From Lederbergia citri (GTDB lineage: Bacteria; Bacillota; Bacilli; Bacillales; Bacillaceae_C): 64,000 bases of DNA. Below are positions 8,703 through 19,007 of the stretch, in pieces. Both the position numbers and the translations under genes were made by a program. The number at the start of each line of letters is the position of its first letter. The first letter of the stretch is position 1. The notes below the pieces were generated by a model. The model worked only from the letters and a program-made list of their open reading frames with translations, ran no database searches and was not told the DNA's origin. The stretch covers positions 938,492 to 1,002,491 of the forward strand of contig NZ_JAGYPG010000001.1 of assembly GCF_018343625.1 (NCBI RefSeq), given 5' to 3'.

Positions 8703-9938
8703 TTATGCATTTAACTCTCGTACCTGTCTATCACTTGGAAGTAACCATGTTAAAACTCCAATAATCGGTAGAAAACTACATACGACCATGACAAATTTAA
8801 TACTGAATATATCAGCTAAAGTTCCAAAAAACACTGCTCCAACAGCTCCCATCCCGAAAGCAAATCCTACAATAAGTCCGGAAACCATACCGATTTTTTT
8901 CGGAACAAGCTCTTGCGCATAAACAACTGTAACACTAAAGCTCGATGTTATGATGAAGCCTATTAGGAAAAATAGCGGTATTACCCAACCAAGGGATACG
9001 TAAGGCAAAATCAATGTAAGTGGTGCAGCCCCAGCCATAGAGAGAAAAATGATATTTCTCATTCCAAATCTGTCCGCAAGCGGTCCTCCAAAAAAGGTTC
9101 CCAGCACTCCAGCAAACATAAAAATAAATACATATAATTGTGCTTCTTTTATTGTTAGTCCATAATCCTTTATTAAGTAAAATTGATAAAAGTTCCCAAT
9201 TCCTGCAGAATACCATGAACGAGCAATGACTAAAAAGACGAGTAATCCTATTGCCGCTTTTATTTTTGGATGAATGGGCGTTCCATTTGTTCCTTTTTGT
9301 CGTTTAACTGGTTTAAAAACTTCCAGTTCAAGCTGTGATTTATACCAATTTGACACAAATAAAAGAAGCAAAACACCCATTAACGCAACTAAAGTGAATC
9401 CGAGTGCGCCTTTTTGGCCAAAACGGACAAAAATAAAAGCAGTAAAGACAGGAGCTAACGATTGTCCAAAATTCCCCCCGACTTGATAGATGGACTGTGC
9501 CAACCCTCTTCTTGCTCCAGCTGCCATATATGAAACTCTCGATCCTTCTGGATGAAACACTGCAGATCCAAGACCGATAAAAAATACTGAAGCTAAAATA
9601 ACGTAAAAATTGGGGGATAATCCAAATCCAACCAAACCTACCATACTTAAAAACATTCCAATTGGCAAAAGAAATGGAGATGGTTTTCGATCTGCAAAAT
9701 ATCCCAAAACCGGCTGCATAACAGAAGATGTCATATTTAAAACAAATGCTATCCAACCAATTTGTGCATATGATAAGTTTAATGTTTTTTCAAAAATTGG
9801 ATTCATTGCAGGGACAACTGACTGAATGGCATCATTAAAAAGATGTCCGCCGCTTATTGCAAATAAAACTCCATAAACAGTCGCCATTTGCGGTATAGCT
9901 TTTTGTGTCTTAATATTTTCTGCTTTAGCTGTACTCAT
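8703..9938 (-). CDS. MFS transporter, fosmidomycin-resistance (Fsr) type
   Basis: Membrane protein of 411 residues with 12 predicted segments. The N-terminal pattern GGHLFNDAIQSVVPAM and the later FHPEGSR signature mark the Fsr subfamily of MFS drug exporters (E. coli Fsr confers fosmidomycin resistance). The actual substrate is not deducible. The start is ATG 9938 with GAGAGATG upstream; the longer frame to 10013 adds a hydrophobic stretch without a ribosome binding site. Convergent with the YitT-type gene; the upstream gap leads to the mob/moe/moa operon. Confidence 0.88.
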   Translation of the reverse strand: MSTAKAENIKTQKAIPQMATVYGVLFAISGGHLFNDAIQSVVPAMNPIFEKTLNLSYAQIGWIAFVLNMTSSVMQPVLGYFADRKPSPFLLPIGMFLSMVGLVGFGLSPNFYVILASVFFIGLGSAVFHPEGSRVSYMAAGARRGLAQSIYQVGGNFGQSLAPVFTAFIFVRFGQKGALGFTLVALMGVLLLLFVSNWYKSQLELEVFKPVKRQKGTNGTPIHPKIKAAIGLLVFLVIARSWYSAGIGNFYQFYLIKDYGLTIKEAQLYVFIFMFAGVLGTFFGGPLADRFGMRNIIFLSMAGAAPLTLILPYVSLGWVIPLFFLIGFIITSSFSVTVVYAQELVPKKIGMVSGLIVGFAFGMGAVGAVFFGTLADIFSIKFVMVVCSFLPIIGVLTWLLPSDRQVRELNA

Positions 9939-10040
9939 ATATACATCTCTCTTTCTAAATAAAAACGAAAATGGTATGTAAGTAATTATACAATACCATT
10001 CTATTAATGACACTTCATAATATTTTACTAGATTTTTATA

Positions 10041-10562
10041 TTATCTATTATTACCACCAAAATTAGAAAATAAATCTTTGTAAAAAAAGACAATAAAATC
10101 GTCTACTTGTGTATGTAAAAAAACAGGATAATTTGTTTCTATTGGAAACCAACTAATGACTGTTTGTATATTCTTCAATCTATTTAATAAAGATAAATCT
10201 TCTTTATTTCGAATCATAACAGCTTTTGGATATGGAGACTTTTTATATCCTTCCACTAATATGAGATCTAATTCAAAACGGTGATACACTTGGATTATAT
10301 CTTCAAGCCCCCAATCGTCTTTAGGTGCTTCAATAAGTAAGGTCCCTTCTCCTGCCACACTGGAAACAATAGAACCTGCACGGCTATGACGATTCGAATC
10401 TTTGTTTAAATTAGGAAGGTCAATAGGGCCACCATGCCCATGATGCTTGATCGTACCGATTCTCAAGCCTTTTTCATTACCTGCTTTAATCAGTTTCTCT
10501 ATTAATGTCGTTTTCCCACTATTTTGGAATCCTACAATTTGGAAAACTTTGCTTCCACCCAC
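10041..10562 (-). CDS. mobB: Molybdopterin-guanine dinucleotide biosynthesis adaptor MobB
   Basis: P-loop GTPase-like protein of 173 residues, last gene of a molybdenum cofactor operon. Walker A is GFQNSGKTT near residues 11-19, and the family motif TIKHHGHG follows at about 38-45, then SNRHSRAGS. MobB assists MobA in adding GMP to molybdopterin. The GTG start overlaps the end of moeA by 31 nt, with AAGGAAGTGA upstream inside moeA, which implies translational coupling. No mobA is visible in the window. Confidence 0.92.
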   Translation of the reverse strand: MGGSKVFQIVGFQNSGKTTLIEKLIKAGNEKGLRIGTIKHHGHGGPIDLPNLNKDSNRHSRAGSIVSSVAGEGTLLIEAPKDDWGLEDIIQVYHRFELDLILVEGYKKSPYPKAVMIRNKEDLSLLNRLKNIQTVISWFPIETNYPVFLHTQVDDFIVFFYKDLFSNFGGNNR

Positions 10563-11821
10563 GGCTCATCACTTCCTTGTTGATCATCAAGTAAAAAAAG
10601 CTCAACATGATCACCTTTCATATAGCCCCTTGTTCCACCAGGAAGAATGATTAAACAATCCGCCCAAGCTAGGGATGTGACAACCCCTGACTTATCTAAA
10701 CCTACGGGCTCAACAAATACTTGTCCATTCTCGTAAACAATTTTCCCGCGGACAAATCTGCTGAATGGGTTCGGTTTTGGAAAATCATTTTTTAAGGTAC
10801 CACTTATAATACGTAAAAATGGTTGCTCAGAACGAAGCCAATATCGAATGTATGGACGTACAAATAATTCAAAACCAATATAGCAGGCTGATGGATTTCC
10901 TGACAGCCCGAATAACAATTTCCCGTCTTTTTCTGCGCAGCTCGTTACACTCCCTGGTCGCATCGCAATTTTATTAAATAAAAGATTTGCTCCTAAACGC
11001 CGATAAATTTCGGGCAAATAATCATAATCTCCTACTGAAACCCCGCCAGTTGTAATTAATACATCACATTCATCTATTGCTTGCTTAATCATTTCTGTTA
11101 GCTTGTCTATATTATCTGAAATTGACCCGTATCGTTTATAGCGTGCGCCAACTCTTAATATTTGCGATTCTATCATATAGCCGTTACTATTGCGGATCTT
11201 TCCAGGAACTAAATCTTCATCGGGATTTAACAGCTCACTTCCAGTCGCAATAATACCAATAAATGGGCTGCTTGATACTTTTACTTTGCTGTATCCGAAA
11301 GTCGCAAGCAATGCTTTTATTCCAGGATTAATCGCAGCCCCTCTATTGATGAGTGGACTCCCTTTTTTAGTATCCTCACCTTGAAAGGAAATATTATCTC
11401 CTTCATTTAAAGAACGTTTAATCGAAATACTCGTTCCTTCACTGCCCTTCTCTTCCTTGGTCAACTCTAGCATCATAACACAGTCTGCACCTTTTGGAAT
11501 TTGCGCTCCGGTCATAATTCTAATCGCTTCCATATTTCCAACTTTAAATGGACTTACTTGCCCCGCACCAATTTCATCGATTACTTTAAAGGTTAACGGA
11601 TTCTCTCTTGATGCATTTTTAGTATCTTTGGCCCGTAAAGCAAATCCGTCATAAGGAGAGCGATCAAATGGCGGTACGTCGTGGTCAGCTACTAAAGGCT
11701 CAGCTAAAAATCTGCCATCACAATCATCTAAGGAAATGAGTTCAATATCCCCGTGTTTTTTATATTTCATTACATTCTCAATTGCATCTTTTACCCAAAT
11801 TGGTTTTCTTCGTTCAACCAT
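10532..11821 (-). CDS. moeA: Molybdopterin molybdenumtransferase MoeA
   Basis: Protein of 429 residues that inserts molybdate into adenylylated molybdopterin. Family signatures seen are the N-terminal DVPPFDRSPYDGFALRA, GAQIPKGAD, TGSELL, the TTGGVSVGDYD block and SGNPSACY. The start is ATG 11821 with a strong GAGGAGGTG 6 nt upstream; an in-frame ATG at 11842 shares a base with the moaA stop. It sits between moaA and mobB in one transcript. Confidence 0.94.
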   Translation of the reverse strand: MVERRKPIWVKDAIENVMKYKKHGDIELISLDDCDGRFLAEPLVADHDVPPFDRSPYDGFALRAKDTKNASRENPLTFKVIDEIGAGQVSPFKVGNMEAIRIMTGAQIPKGADCVMMLELTKEEKGSEGTSISIKRSLNEGDNISFQGEDTKKGSPLINRGAAINPGIKALLATFGYSKVKVSSSPFIGIIATGSELLNPDEDLVPGKIRNSNGYMIESQILRVGARYKRYGSISDNIDKLTEMIKQAIDECDVLITTGGVSVGDYDYLPEIYRRLGANLLFNKIAMRPGSVTSCAEKDGKLLFGLSGNPSACYIGFELFVRPYIRYWLRSEQPFLRIISGTLKNDFPKPNPFSRFVRGKIVYENGQVFVEPVGLDKSGVVTSLAWADCLIILPGGTRGYMKGDHVELFLLDDQQGSDEPWVEAKFSKL

Positions 11822-11841
11822 TGTACGCACCTCCTCTTTCA

Positions 11842-12846
11842 TTAACCTCCAATATAGGACATTTCAATTTTTTTAGATGATGAGACAGAACCTATTACTC
11901 TTTCGTCTGAATAACGATCATTTCTATTTTGCCAAATTCCACTTATTTCGTTCAATATTTGTTCGTCATCATCAATATTTCGTAAGAGTGATTTTAAGTC
12001 ATGCCCTTTTGCTGCAAATAGGCATGTATAAAATTTTCCATCTGCCGAGATTCTTGCCCGAGTACATGTTGAACAGAAAGATTCAGAGACAGATGTAATA
12101 AATCCTACTTCTGTTTCACTATCTTTATATTTATAACGTTTCGCTACTTCTCCATAATAATTAGAATCAACGGGTTTTAACGTAAAGTGCTCGGATAGAA
12201 GATCATAGATTTCTTTTTTTGTAACTACTTGATTCCAATTCCATCCATTTGTATTTCCAACATCCATATACTCGATGAATCGTAACGTAATTCCCATATC
12301 TCGAAAATGTTTTGCCATCGGAATAATTTGACTGTCATTAACTCCTTTTTGAACTACCATATTAACTTTAACGGAAAATCCCGTATTTAATGCTGTTTCG
12401 ATACCTCTTAAAACAACATCCGATTTAACTCCTCGACCATTCATCTTTTGGAAAATTTCATTATCTAAAGCATCTAGACTAATATTCAATCGTCGTAGTC
12501 CTGCCTCGTATAATTCTTTCGACTGTTTGACAAGCAAAACTCCGTTCGTAGTTAACCCAATATCTGTTATGCCTTCAATTTCATTAAGCTTTGAAATTAA
12601 CAATGCGATATTTTTTCGCATTAATGGCTCTCCGCCCGTTATTCTTAGCTTTTTTACACCGAGTTTGCTAAATATACGGGCCAATCTTTCAATCTCTTCA
12701 AATGATAAAATTTCATCTTTATTTAAAAATTTAAAATCAGGTCCAAATATTTCAGCTGGCATGCAATACTGACAACGAAAATTACATTTATCCGTAACAG
12801 ATATTCTGAGATCATGCAGTGGACGTCTTAGTTTGTCTATAATCAT
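11842..12846 (-). CDS. moaA: GTP 3',8-cyclase MoaA (radical SAM)
   Basis: Protein of 334 residues catalysing the first step of molybdopterin synthesis. The radical-SAM cluster motif CNFRCQYCM is near residues 22-30, the SAM-binding GGEP near 73, and the second cluster CSTCTR with a later Cys is in the C-terminal part. A typical MoaA ends in GG; this one ends YIGG. The start is ATG 12846 with AGGGG upstream. It is first in the moaA-moeA-mobB operon; moaB/C/D/E must lie elsewhere if the pathway is complete. Confidence 0.94.
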   Translation of the reverse strand: MIIDKLRRPLHDLRISVTDKCNFRCQYCMPAEIFGPDFKFLNKDEILSFEEIERLARIFSKLGVKKLRITGGEPLMRKNIALLISKLNEIEGITDIGLTTNGVLLVKQSKELYEAGLRRLNISLDALDNEIFQKMNGRGVKSDVVLRGIETALNTGFSVKVNMVVQKGVNDSQIIPMAKHFRDMGITLRFIEYMDVGNTNGWNWNQVVTKKEIYDLLSEHFTLKPVDSNYYGEVAKRYKYKDSETEVGFITSVSESFCSTCTRARISADGKFYTCLFAAKGHDLKSLLRNIDDDEQILNEISGIWQNRNDRYSDERVIGSVSSSKKIEMSYIGG

Positions 12847-12991
12847 TCTACAGATCAACCCCTATCTGACTTACATTTTTTTCATTGTATCATTTTCACT
12901 CTAATATCACTAATAATGATAATATGAGTAAGTGACAATATTCGACCATTATTATAAAATATACGTATTGTTCTTGAAGGGATGGAGATTG

Positions 12992-13708
12992 ATGAAAAAG
13001 GCGCATCTCCTTTTTATCTTATTCGTTTTTACAGCAATATTTCTTACAAATAAACATTCATATGCTGAAACAGTGCCTAAGCCAGTCGGTGATATATATG
13101 TACAAGATTTTGCAAATATTTTAAATGCAGCACAAAAGAAAGAGTTAATAAAGCTCGGGACACATCTGGATAAAGAATCCGAATCGCAAATTGCTGTTTT
13201 AACCGTTAATTCCCTTGAACATATTCCAGTAGGGGAATTCGCTTCAAAAGCTATGAAAGAGTATGAATTAGGAAATCAAACAGAGGATAACGGGGTTCTT
13301 TTGCTGTTTTCTTTAAACGATCGTAAAATATATATTGAAGTAGGCTCGGGATTAAAAGATAGATTAAATGATAAATCCATAGGCAAAATTTTGGATACTC
13401 ACGCGTTGCCTTATTTAGAAAATGGAGAACTATCAGAGGCTATTACGAATACATATAAAAAGCTATTTAATGAAGTTGCAGCTGAATACAAGCTTAAAAA
13501 GCGAGTAAAAACTGAAAGCTTCGAATATGGATATAATGATGGAAAGAACCGTTGGTCTCTTATAATCTTTTTATTTATAGTACTTACAATTATTTATTTA
13601 GATTATCGATTTTTAAAGGGAAAGATTATGAAAACAACCCTAAGAATTCTTGCTGTAATCATAAGAAGAATAGGAAGAAAAATAGTTAAAAATCGATCAA
13701 GAATGTAA
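12992..13708 (+). CDS. TPM-domain secreted or membrane protein (YgcG family)
   Basis: Protein of 238 residues with an N-terminal signal peptide (MKKAHLLFILFVFTAIFLT, cleavage probably after SYA), a TPM domain (about 33-160; signature YVQDFANILN and GVLLLFSLNDRKIYIEVG), a single membrane segment (about 188-207) and a basic tail. TPM domains occur in photosystem repair protein Psb32 and many bacterial proteins of unclear role. Start chosen at ATG 12992 because AAGGGATGGAG precedes it and it begins the signal peptide. It is divergent from moaA and convergent with yojO. Confidence 0.85.
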   Translation: MKKAHLLFILFVFTAIFLTNKHSYAETVPKPVGDIYVQDFANILNAAQKKELIKLGTHLDKESESQIAVLTVNSLEHIPVGEFASKAMKEYELGNQTEDNGVLLLFSLNDRKIYIEVGSGLKDRLNDKSIGKILDTHALPYLENGELSEAITNTYKKLFNEVAAEYKLKKRVKTESFEYGYNDGKNRWSLIIFLFIVLTIIYLDYRFLKGKIMKTTLRILAVIIRRIGRKIVKNRSRM

Positions 13709-13729
13709 GGCTGTCTAAGGACAGCCTTA
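13706..13729. terminator. Hairpin shared by two convergent genes, containing both stop codons
   Basis: TAAGGCTGTC (13706-13715) pairs perfectly with GACAGCCTTA (13720-13729), loop TAAG. The left TAA is the stop of the TPM gene and the right arm encodes the TAA of yojO. T runs are weak on both sides, so terminator function is likely but not certain. Confidence 0.55.
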
Positions 13730-15646
13730 TAATATTGCTCTTAATAGTAATTTTTTTAGTAGTGGGAGAAGCAAGTCAGGCAACTCTGCAACAGTCGGAG
13801 CAACTAAGCTATAAGGACCATAAATATTTTGGAAAACCTTCCGCTGTTCGTCCCCTACTCCATTTTGAGAAAGAAAAATATTGAATACTTCAATCCCTTT
13901 TTTTCTTGCCTCTGTGACAGCTTCATGAGTGTCCACAATCCCATTTTGGTCATATCCGTATGCCGCTGGCTCCCCATCTGAAAATACAATTAAAAATTTT
14001 TGGTTTTCAATTCTTTTCGATAATCTCTCACCCATTATTCTAATCGCAAATCCATCACGATTATCTTCTTCAGGTTCAAGTCCCATTATTTCAGGACCAT
14101 AATGAGCCATTAAAGATGTTGTAAAATCAATAACTGTCTTAAAATAGTTTGGTTGTCTAGTTTTCGATGCTTCATTTGCATCTTCCCAGAATCCAGTTAC
14201 TTCATGAGAAACTCTTACTGATTTCAATGCCTCGTGAAACAATATAATCCCTTTTTTCGTTTCGTTCATTTTATCTTCCATCGACGCGGAACAATCAATA
14301 AGTAAGCTAAAGACAGCATCGATTTCCTTTGATTCATCTAATTTTTTATGAAAGACCCGAGGCTGTTCTTCGGTAAAAAATCTGATCAACTTTCTATTTA
14401 ACCTTCCGTATTGTAGATCGGAACGCGGTAAGATTTTTTTATGTTCTAACGTAAGATCAATCGATTTCTTCAGTCGTTTTTTATATAACTGAATGTCGTT
14501 TTTAAATTGATTATAGTCAGATATTTGTTTAGCGGAAGGAGGCATCTTAGATAAAAAAATAGCCTCAGCATGTTTATTTTCCACTCCATATTGTGGACTC
14601 CTTCTATTCCCTTCCGTATCTTTTTTATCTTTTGTCTCTAAATTAGAAAAATCCTTATTTGACGTTTTCTTAGCGGATCCCTGAACGATAGCTAATGCCT
14701 GGTCCCCCGCTTCCCCTTCTCTTGCCTCATTTGTTAGCATGTCTGTTTTTGTTCCTTGATTTAAATCAAATTGGAGGAATAATTCACCGGGGGTTTTCGT
14801 TTCACGGTGCCAAGTTTTTAGTTCTTCTTCAACTATATCTTCTTCACCACTGCTTTTTTCATCTGCATCATCGTCGTTAGCAAGTGAATCTTTTCTTTGG
14901 AGATCGTCGTAAGGCATTTTTTGCATTTCAATTGTCTGTAAATAAAGATGGAAATATTCATTCACCATATCCCGATTTACATTTTCTTCTATCACGCCCA
15001 CAATGGACTTACAAATTTCAGCTATTTCATTAGTTGAAGAAGCATCATAAAAACGTTCAACTCTACTTCTAATTAATTTGATGAATGACTCCCAATTTTC
15101 ATTTAAATCAGGTAAAGCAAATATAGGTGTCTCGCTATTCATCATTAAATATATTAAGTTATAAATGGCATCAAGAAAGAGGCTTCTTTCTATATTCACT
15201 TTCAGTTGTGTTTCAAAAAAATTGTTGTAAATTTCACGCCTTATTCGAAATTCTTTCGTCATTCCAGGACGAGTTTTTTTACATAGTTCTTCTATTCTAA
15301 TGTCTTCAGCAAGTACAAAAATCTGTTTAGCAAAGCGTGGAATTTTCGTCGTTTCACACCAATTTCCGTAACGGACAATTACTTGATCTTCTGTATAATA
15401 CATATTTCCGAATGCTCGTAAAAAAACATCACTTTTCATTCCTGCCCACATGATCATTTCAGGACGATGATTCCAAAAATGGCCGACATATATTTTCTTT
15501 TCATCTTTACTAAGATATGAATGGACCCGGAACTCAGTATTGTATTCTTGATCTTTCGCCAACGTTTTTGTCAAATCGGCCAATTCCATTAATAATAAGG
15601 AATCTATTTTTTCGTCATTAAAATCGATAAATCGATACATATTCAT
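13727..15646 (-). CDS. yojO: VWA-domain protein YojO (NorD/CobT type)
   Basis: Protein of 639 residues with a C-terminal von Willebrand factor A domain: the MIDAS start is LIDCSASM near residue 440, with later VFSDGEP. The middle (about 240-340) is acidic and low complexity. This matches B. subtilis YojO, partner of the MoxR-type AAA+ ATPase YojN; such pairs (NorQ/NorD, CbbQ/CbbO) remodel or insert metal centres in enzymes, but the target here is unknown. The ATG at 15646 has AGGTGG upstream. It follows yojN by 11 nt in one operon. Confidence 0.88.
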   Translation of the reverse strand: MNMYRFIDFNDEKIDSLLLMELADLTKTLAKDQEYNTEFRVHSYLSKDEKKIYVGHFWNHRPEMIMWAGMKSDVFLRAFGNMYYTEDQVIVRYGNWCETTKIPRFAKQIFVLAEDIRIEELCKKTRPGMTKEFRIRREIYNNFFETQLKVNIERSLFLDAIYNLIYLMMNSETPIFALPDLNENWESFIKLIRSRVERFYDASSTNEIAEICKSIVGVIEENVNRDMVNEYFHLYLQTIEMQKMPYDDLQRKDSLANDDDADEKSSGEEDIVEEELKTWHRETKTPGELFLQFDLNQGTKTDMLTNEAREGEAGDQALAIVQGSAKKTSNKDFSNLETKDKKDTEGNRRSPQYGVENKHAEAIFLSKMPPSAKQISDYNQFKNDIQLYKKRLKKSIDLTLEHKKILPRSDLQYGRLNRKLIRFFTEEQPRVFHKKLDESKEIDAVFSLLIDCSASMEDKMNETKKGIILFHEALKSVRVSHEVTGFWEDANEASKTRQPNYFKTVIDFTTSLMAHYGPEIMGLEPEEDNRDGFAIRIMGERLSKRIENQKFLIVFSDGEPAAYGYDQNGIVDTHEAVTEARKKGIEVFNIFLSQNGVGDEQRKVFQNIYGPYSLVAPTVAELPDLLLPLLKKLLLRAIL

Positions 15647-15657
15647 AAAAATACCAC

Positions 15658-16524
15658 CTATACAAATAAGGTTTGTGTTATGTTCATGACAGCAGCTTTT
15701 TCCCTTTCTTCCTCCAGTTTATCTGCAATCCCTCTCTGGACTGCACGCAAAGGCGGCATATAGGTAGCTAAGTCACATGTATCAATTAAAGCCCGTATGG
15801 AGGCAGCTTCTTCTGGTATTTGGCCATTTCGGACTTGCGTTATCAAGTCTTCGGATAATATGACGAATTTCTCAATCATTACCTTATCTTTTAAAATACT
15901 CTCATTGAAAAGAACTTCTTTTAATACATCTCCTTGCACATATGGTACTTCTATAACGACAAATCGATTTTTCAACGCTTCGTTTAGTGGTACAGTACCA
16001 ATATATCCTTCGTTAATAGCAGCAATGACTCCAAAATGATTTTTCGCGTTTTCAACAGTTCCGGTAAATGGATTAAAAACCATTCTCCGATAATCCAAAA
16101 CACTGTTTAAAATAGGCAATGTTTCTGGTTTCGCCATATTAATTTCATCTATATACAATAAATGTCCTTGATTCATCGCCTTTACCACTGGACCAGGCAC
16201 GAATTCAATCGTATTTTGACCATTCTCCTGGCCAATAGTCTTAAAACCAAGCAATGACTCTGCATCCATATCAACAGAGCAATTGATGCTATGCATCGGC
16301 TGCTTGAAAATGTTCGCAAGCGTCTCTGCAAGTTTTGTTTTTCCGGAACCGGTTGGACCTTTTAATAGCACGTTTTTCCCAAGGGATAACGCTATTATTG
16401 CATCTGTTAAAATATAATCATTAGCAGAAATAAATCCGCCTTTGAAATGCATCTTTTCATTGCTATTTGTAAAAGAACTACGTCTTTCATCAATCAAGTT
16501 TTTTATTACGTCTGGTAAGTTCAT
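15658..16524 (-). CDS. yojN: MoxR-type AAA+ ATPase YojN (NorQ family)
   Basis: AAA+ ATPase of 288 residues. Walker A GPTGSGKT is near residues 54-61 and Walker [14 protein letters not shown] near 113-125; sensor and arginine-finger regions follow ([13 protein letters not shown]). The start is ATG 16524 with GAAAGGAAA upstream; the ORF extends 21 codons upstream without a ribosome binding site. Coupled to yojO, its VWA partner. A terminator precedes it, so the pair forms its own unit. Confidence 0.9.
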   Translation of the reverse strand: MNLPDVIKNLIDERRSSFTNSNEKMHFKGGFISANDYILTDAIIALSLGKNVLLKGPTGSGKTKLAETLANIFKQPMHSINCSVDMDAESLLGFKTIGQENGQNTIEFVPGPVVKAMNQGHLLYIDEINMAKPETLPILNSVLDYRRMVFNPFTGTVENAKNHFGVIAAINEGYIGTVPLNEALKNRFVVIEVPYVQGDVLKEVLFNESILKDKVMIEKFVILSEDLITQVRNGQIPEEAASIRALIDTCDLATYMPPLRAVQRGIADKLEEEREKAAVMNITQTLFV

Positions 16525-16568
16525 AATGATATTTCCTTTCATAAAACTATATGTTAATAACATATAAA

Positions 16569-16592
16569 AAAGCCTGCATATCAGCAAGCTTT
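16569..16592 (-). terminator. Rho-independent terminator of rok
   Basis: On the minus strand AAAGCTTGC pairs with GCAGGCTTT (one G-T pair), 6-nt loop, followed by TTT. It lies 17 nt after the rok stop codon. Confidence 0.8.
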
Positions 16593-16609
16593 TCGTCCTC
16601 TAATAATAA

Positions 16610-17107
16610 TTAGCCTAGAATTCTTGTTCCTTTATTACGGATAAGATCGTTTTTTTGATAATAATATAAACCTCTTCCTAGTTTCATAATATTATCATCT
16701 GTTTTCTTTATTGTATTCATGAAGGTTGTCATGTTTGCAATTCTAAATCCAGTACTTTCTTCAATTTGTTTCTGTAGAACCGAGCCTCTTATAGGTGCAT
16801 CTTGCTCTTTTAAAATCGCGATGGCAGTTTCTCGCATTTTAGTCGTTTTACTTCTTCTAGAAGGGCGGCCTTTTCTAGTTTTGGGAGCATTTTCTGAGAT
16901 GTTTGAAGGCGCTTCGATTATTTTATTATGAGAGTCTATATAATGTATTTTTTCAGTAGTTGTCTCATCTCTCTCAGACATAGAATCTAATTCTCTAAGT
17001 CTATTGAATATTGCGTCTCTTTCGGTTTGTAATTTTGAAAGTAATTGCTCTTCTGCCTCTTTCATTTGTTCTAATCTCATTTTTAAAGCTAATCTTTCAT
17101 TAAACAT
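16610..17107 (-). CDS. rok: Nucleoid-associated repressor Rok
   Basis: Protein of 165 residues resembling B. subtilis Rok, which represses comK and silences horizontally acquired AT-rich DNA. The N-terminal oligomerisation helix begins MFNERLALKMRLEQ and contains a strong coiled coil to about residue 45. A basic linker (about 72-90) leads to the C-terminal winged-helix DNA-binding domain with NMTTFMNTI. Length is a little shorter than the B. subtilis protein because the linker is reduced. ATG has GAGGGGG upstream. Monocistronic. Confidence 0.88.
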   Translation of the reverse strand: MFNERLALKMRLEQMKEAEEQLLSKLQTERDAIFNRLRELDSMSERDETTTEKIHYIDSHNKIIEAPSNISENAPKTRKGRPSRRSKTTKMRETAIAILKEQDAPIRGSVLQKQIEESTGFRIANMTTFMNTIKKTDDNIMKLGRGLYYYQKNDLIRNKGTRILG

Positions 17108-17381
17108 TTTTTCGCCCCCTCACTTAACGATAAACTTTCTCAATTGAGTATTTATTTCTAATTATAATTTACTAGAGTAATAATAGTAAAGAGTATAAAA
17201 AAACAATTTTCTTCTGTAACATGAAGGAAAATGTCGACTTTTAAATGAAAACGTAAAATAATGTTCTAAACTATCAGAAAGTTTTAGTTGTTTTTATTAG
17301 ACAATGCTAATAGAATAAAGGTTGGTAACACTTCTAGCTAGAATCTCTCTACAAAATTTATTAAATTTTAGGAGGTATTCA

Positions 17382-18866
17382 ATGAGTCAATTGACAGCGG
17401 AAGTTCACGAAAAGGTGCAAAAGTTCTTGCAAGGAACGAAAAAGTTATTTATCAATGGTGAATTTGTTGAAAGTGCATCAGGTAAAACATTCGACACTCC
17501 CAATCCTGCGACTGGTGAAACGTTAGCTACTTTGTATGAAGCCGAGGAAGAAGATGTGAATCGTGCTGTTCGTGCAGCAAGAAATGCTTTTGACAACGGG
17601 CCTTGGTCAAGAATGAGTGCTTCAGAAAGAAGCCGTCTTATGTATAAGCTTGCAGACTTAATGGAAGAAAATAAAGATGCGTTGGCGCAATTAGAAACAC
17701 TTGATAACGGAAAACCTATTCAAGAAACATCAAATGCCGATATCCCGCTTGCTATAGATCATATGCGCTATTACGCGGGCTGGGCAACAAAAATTACTGG
17801 GCAAACTATCCCTGTTTCTGGACCATTTTTTAATTACACACGTCACGAACCTGTTGGAGTAGTCGGTCAAATTATTCCGTGGAACTTCCCGCTTTTAATG
17901 GCTATGTGGAAATTAGGTGCTGCGCTTGCCACAGGTTGTACCGTTGTATTAAAACCAGCCGAACAAACTCCACTATCAGCATTATTTTTAGCTGAATTAA
18001 TAGATGAAGCTGGTTTTCCTGAAGGAGTCGTAAATATCATACCAGGTTTCGGTGAAACCGCCGGTCAACCATTAGTCGACCACCCGAATGTAGATAAAAT
18101 TGCTTTTACTGGTTCCACTGAAGTCGGTAAATTAATCATGAAAAGAGCTTCTATTTCTTTAAAGCGCGTTACTCTTGAACTAGGAGGAAAATCTCCAAAC
18201 ATTATCTTGCCTGATGCTGATTTGACCCATGCCATTCCAGGAGCTTTAAATGGCGTTATGTTTAACCAAGGGCAAGTATGTTGTGCAGGTTCACGGGTAT
18301 TTATTCAGAAAAAACATTTTGATAATGTTGTCGCTGATATGACTTCCCATGCACAAAGTATTAGACAAGGAGCAGGACTAGATGAAAATACACAAATGGG
18401 TCCTCTCGTTTCTTCTGAGCAGCAAAATCGTGTATTGAATTATATAGAAAAAGGCCTAAATGAAGGGGCTGAGTTATTAACAGGGGGACAAAAACCGCGC
18501 GAAGAAGGATTTTTTGTTGAACCAACCATTTTTGCGGATGTAAATGATGAAATGACAATCGCAAAAGAGGAAATATTCGGTCCAGTAATAGCAGCCCTTC
18601 CATATGAGGATTTAGATGAAGTAATCAAAAGGGCAAATAATAGCGATTATGGTCTTGCCGCAGGAGTTTGGACGCGTGATGTAGCAAACGCACACTACAT
18701 CGCAAACCGTCTACGTGCAGGAACTGTATGGGTCAATTGTTACAATGCGTTTGATGCAGCTTCTCCTTTTGGTGGCTATAAACAATCAGGAATAGGACGA
18801 GAAATGGGTTCCTATGCGCTTGATAATTATACTGAAGTTAAGAGCATTTGGATTTCGATGAACTAA
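17382..18866 (+). CDS. dhaS: Aldehyde dehydrogenase DhaS (NAD-dependent)
   Basis: Protein of 494 residues of the ALDH superfamily, oxidising aldehydes to acids. Seen are the cofactor segment IIPWNFPL, the catalytic Glu in LELGGKSP (about 263-270), the catalytic Cys in GQVCCAGSR (about 297-303), and the end motif SPFGGYKQSGIGRE. It closely resembles DhaS of B. subtilis; the real substrate is not known. ATG 17382 follows AGGAGGT by 5 nt. Monocistronic with a strong terminator. Confidence 0.9.
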   Translation: MSQLTAEVHEKVQKFLQGTKKLFINGEFVESASGKTFDTPNPATGETLATLYEAEEEDVNRAVRAARNAFDNGPWSRMSASERSRLMYKLADLMEENKDALAQLETLDNGKPIQETSNADIPLAIDHMRYYAGWATKITGQTIPVSGPFFNYTRHEPVGVVGQIIPWNFPLLMAMWKLGAALATGCTVVLKPAEQTPLSALFLAELIDEAGFPEGVVNIIPGFGETAGQPLVDHPNVDKIAFTGSTEVGKLIMKRASISLKRVTLELGGKSPNIILPDADLTHAIPGALNGVMFNQGQVCCAGSRVFIQKKHFDNVVADMTSHAQSIRQGAGLDENTQMGPLVSSEQQNRVLNYIEKGLNEGAELLTGGQKPREEGFFVEPTIFADVNDEMTIAKEEIFGPVIAALPYEDLDEVIKRANNSDYGLAAGVWTRDVANAHYIANRLRAGTVWVNCYNAFDAASPFGGYKQSGIGREMGSYALDNYTEVKSIWISMN

Positions 18867-18873
18867 GATGGAT

Positions 18874-18910
18874 GAAGAAATACAGTATATAAAAAATACT
18901 GTATTTCTTC
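18874..18910 (+). terminator. Rho-independent terminator of dhaS
   Basis: Perfect 15-bp stem (18874-18888 with 18896-18910), followed by six T. It starts 8 nt after the dhaS stop. Confidence 0.9.
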
Positions 18911-19007
18911 TTTTTTATGCTTAATGCTTTTCTTTTATCAACATAAAGGTTACAATTATTTTTATATAGAGAATAATCCAATTTCACGAGGAGGTTTTTT
19001 TACTGGC

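Noticed and set aside
8935..9825. Several ORFs of 70-138 codons antisense to or in other frames of the MFS gene
   Set aside because: Shadows of a 12-segment membrane protein; no starts with ribosome binding sites and no family resemblance.
17244..17260. CcpA cre site upstream of dhaS (TGAAAACGTAAAAT)
   Set aside because: Several consensus positions in the right half fail; no better site nearby.
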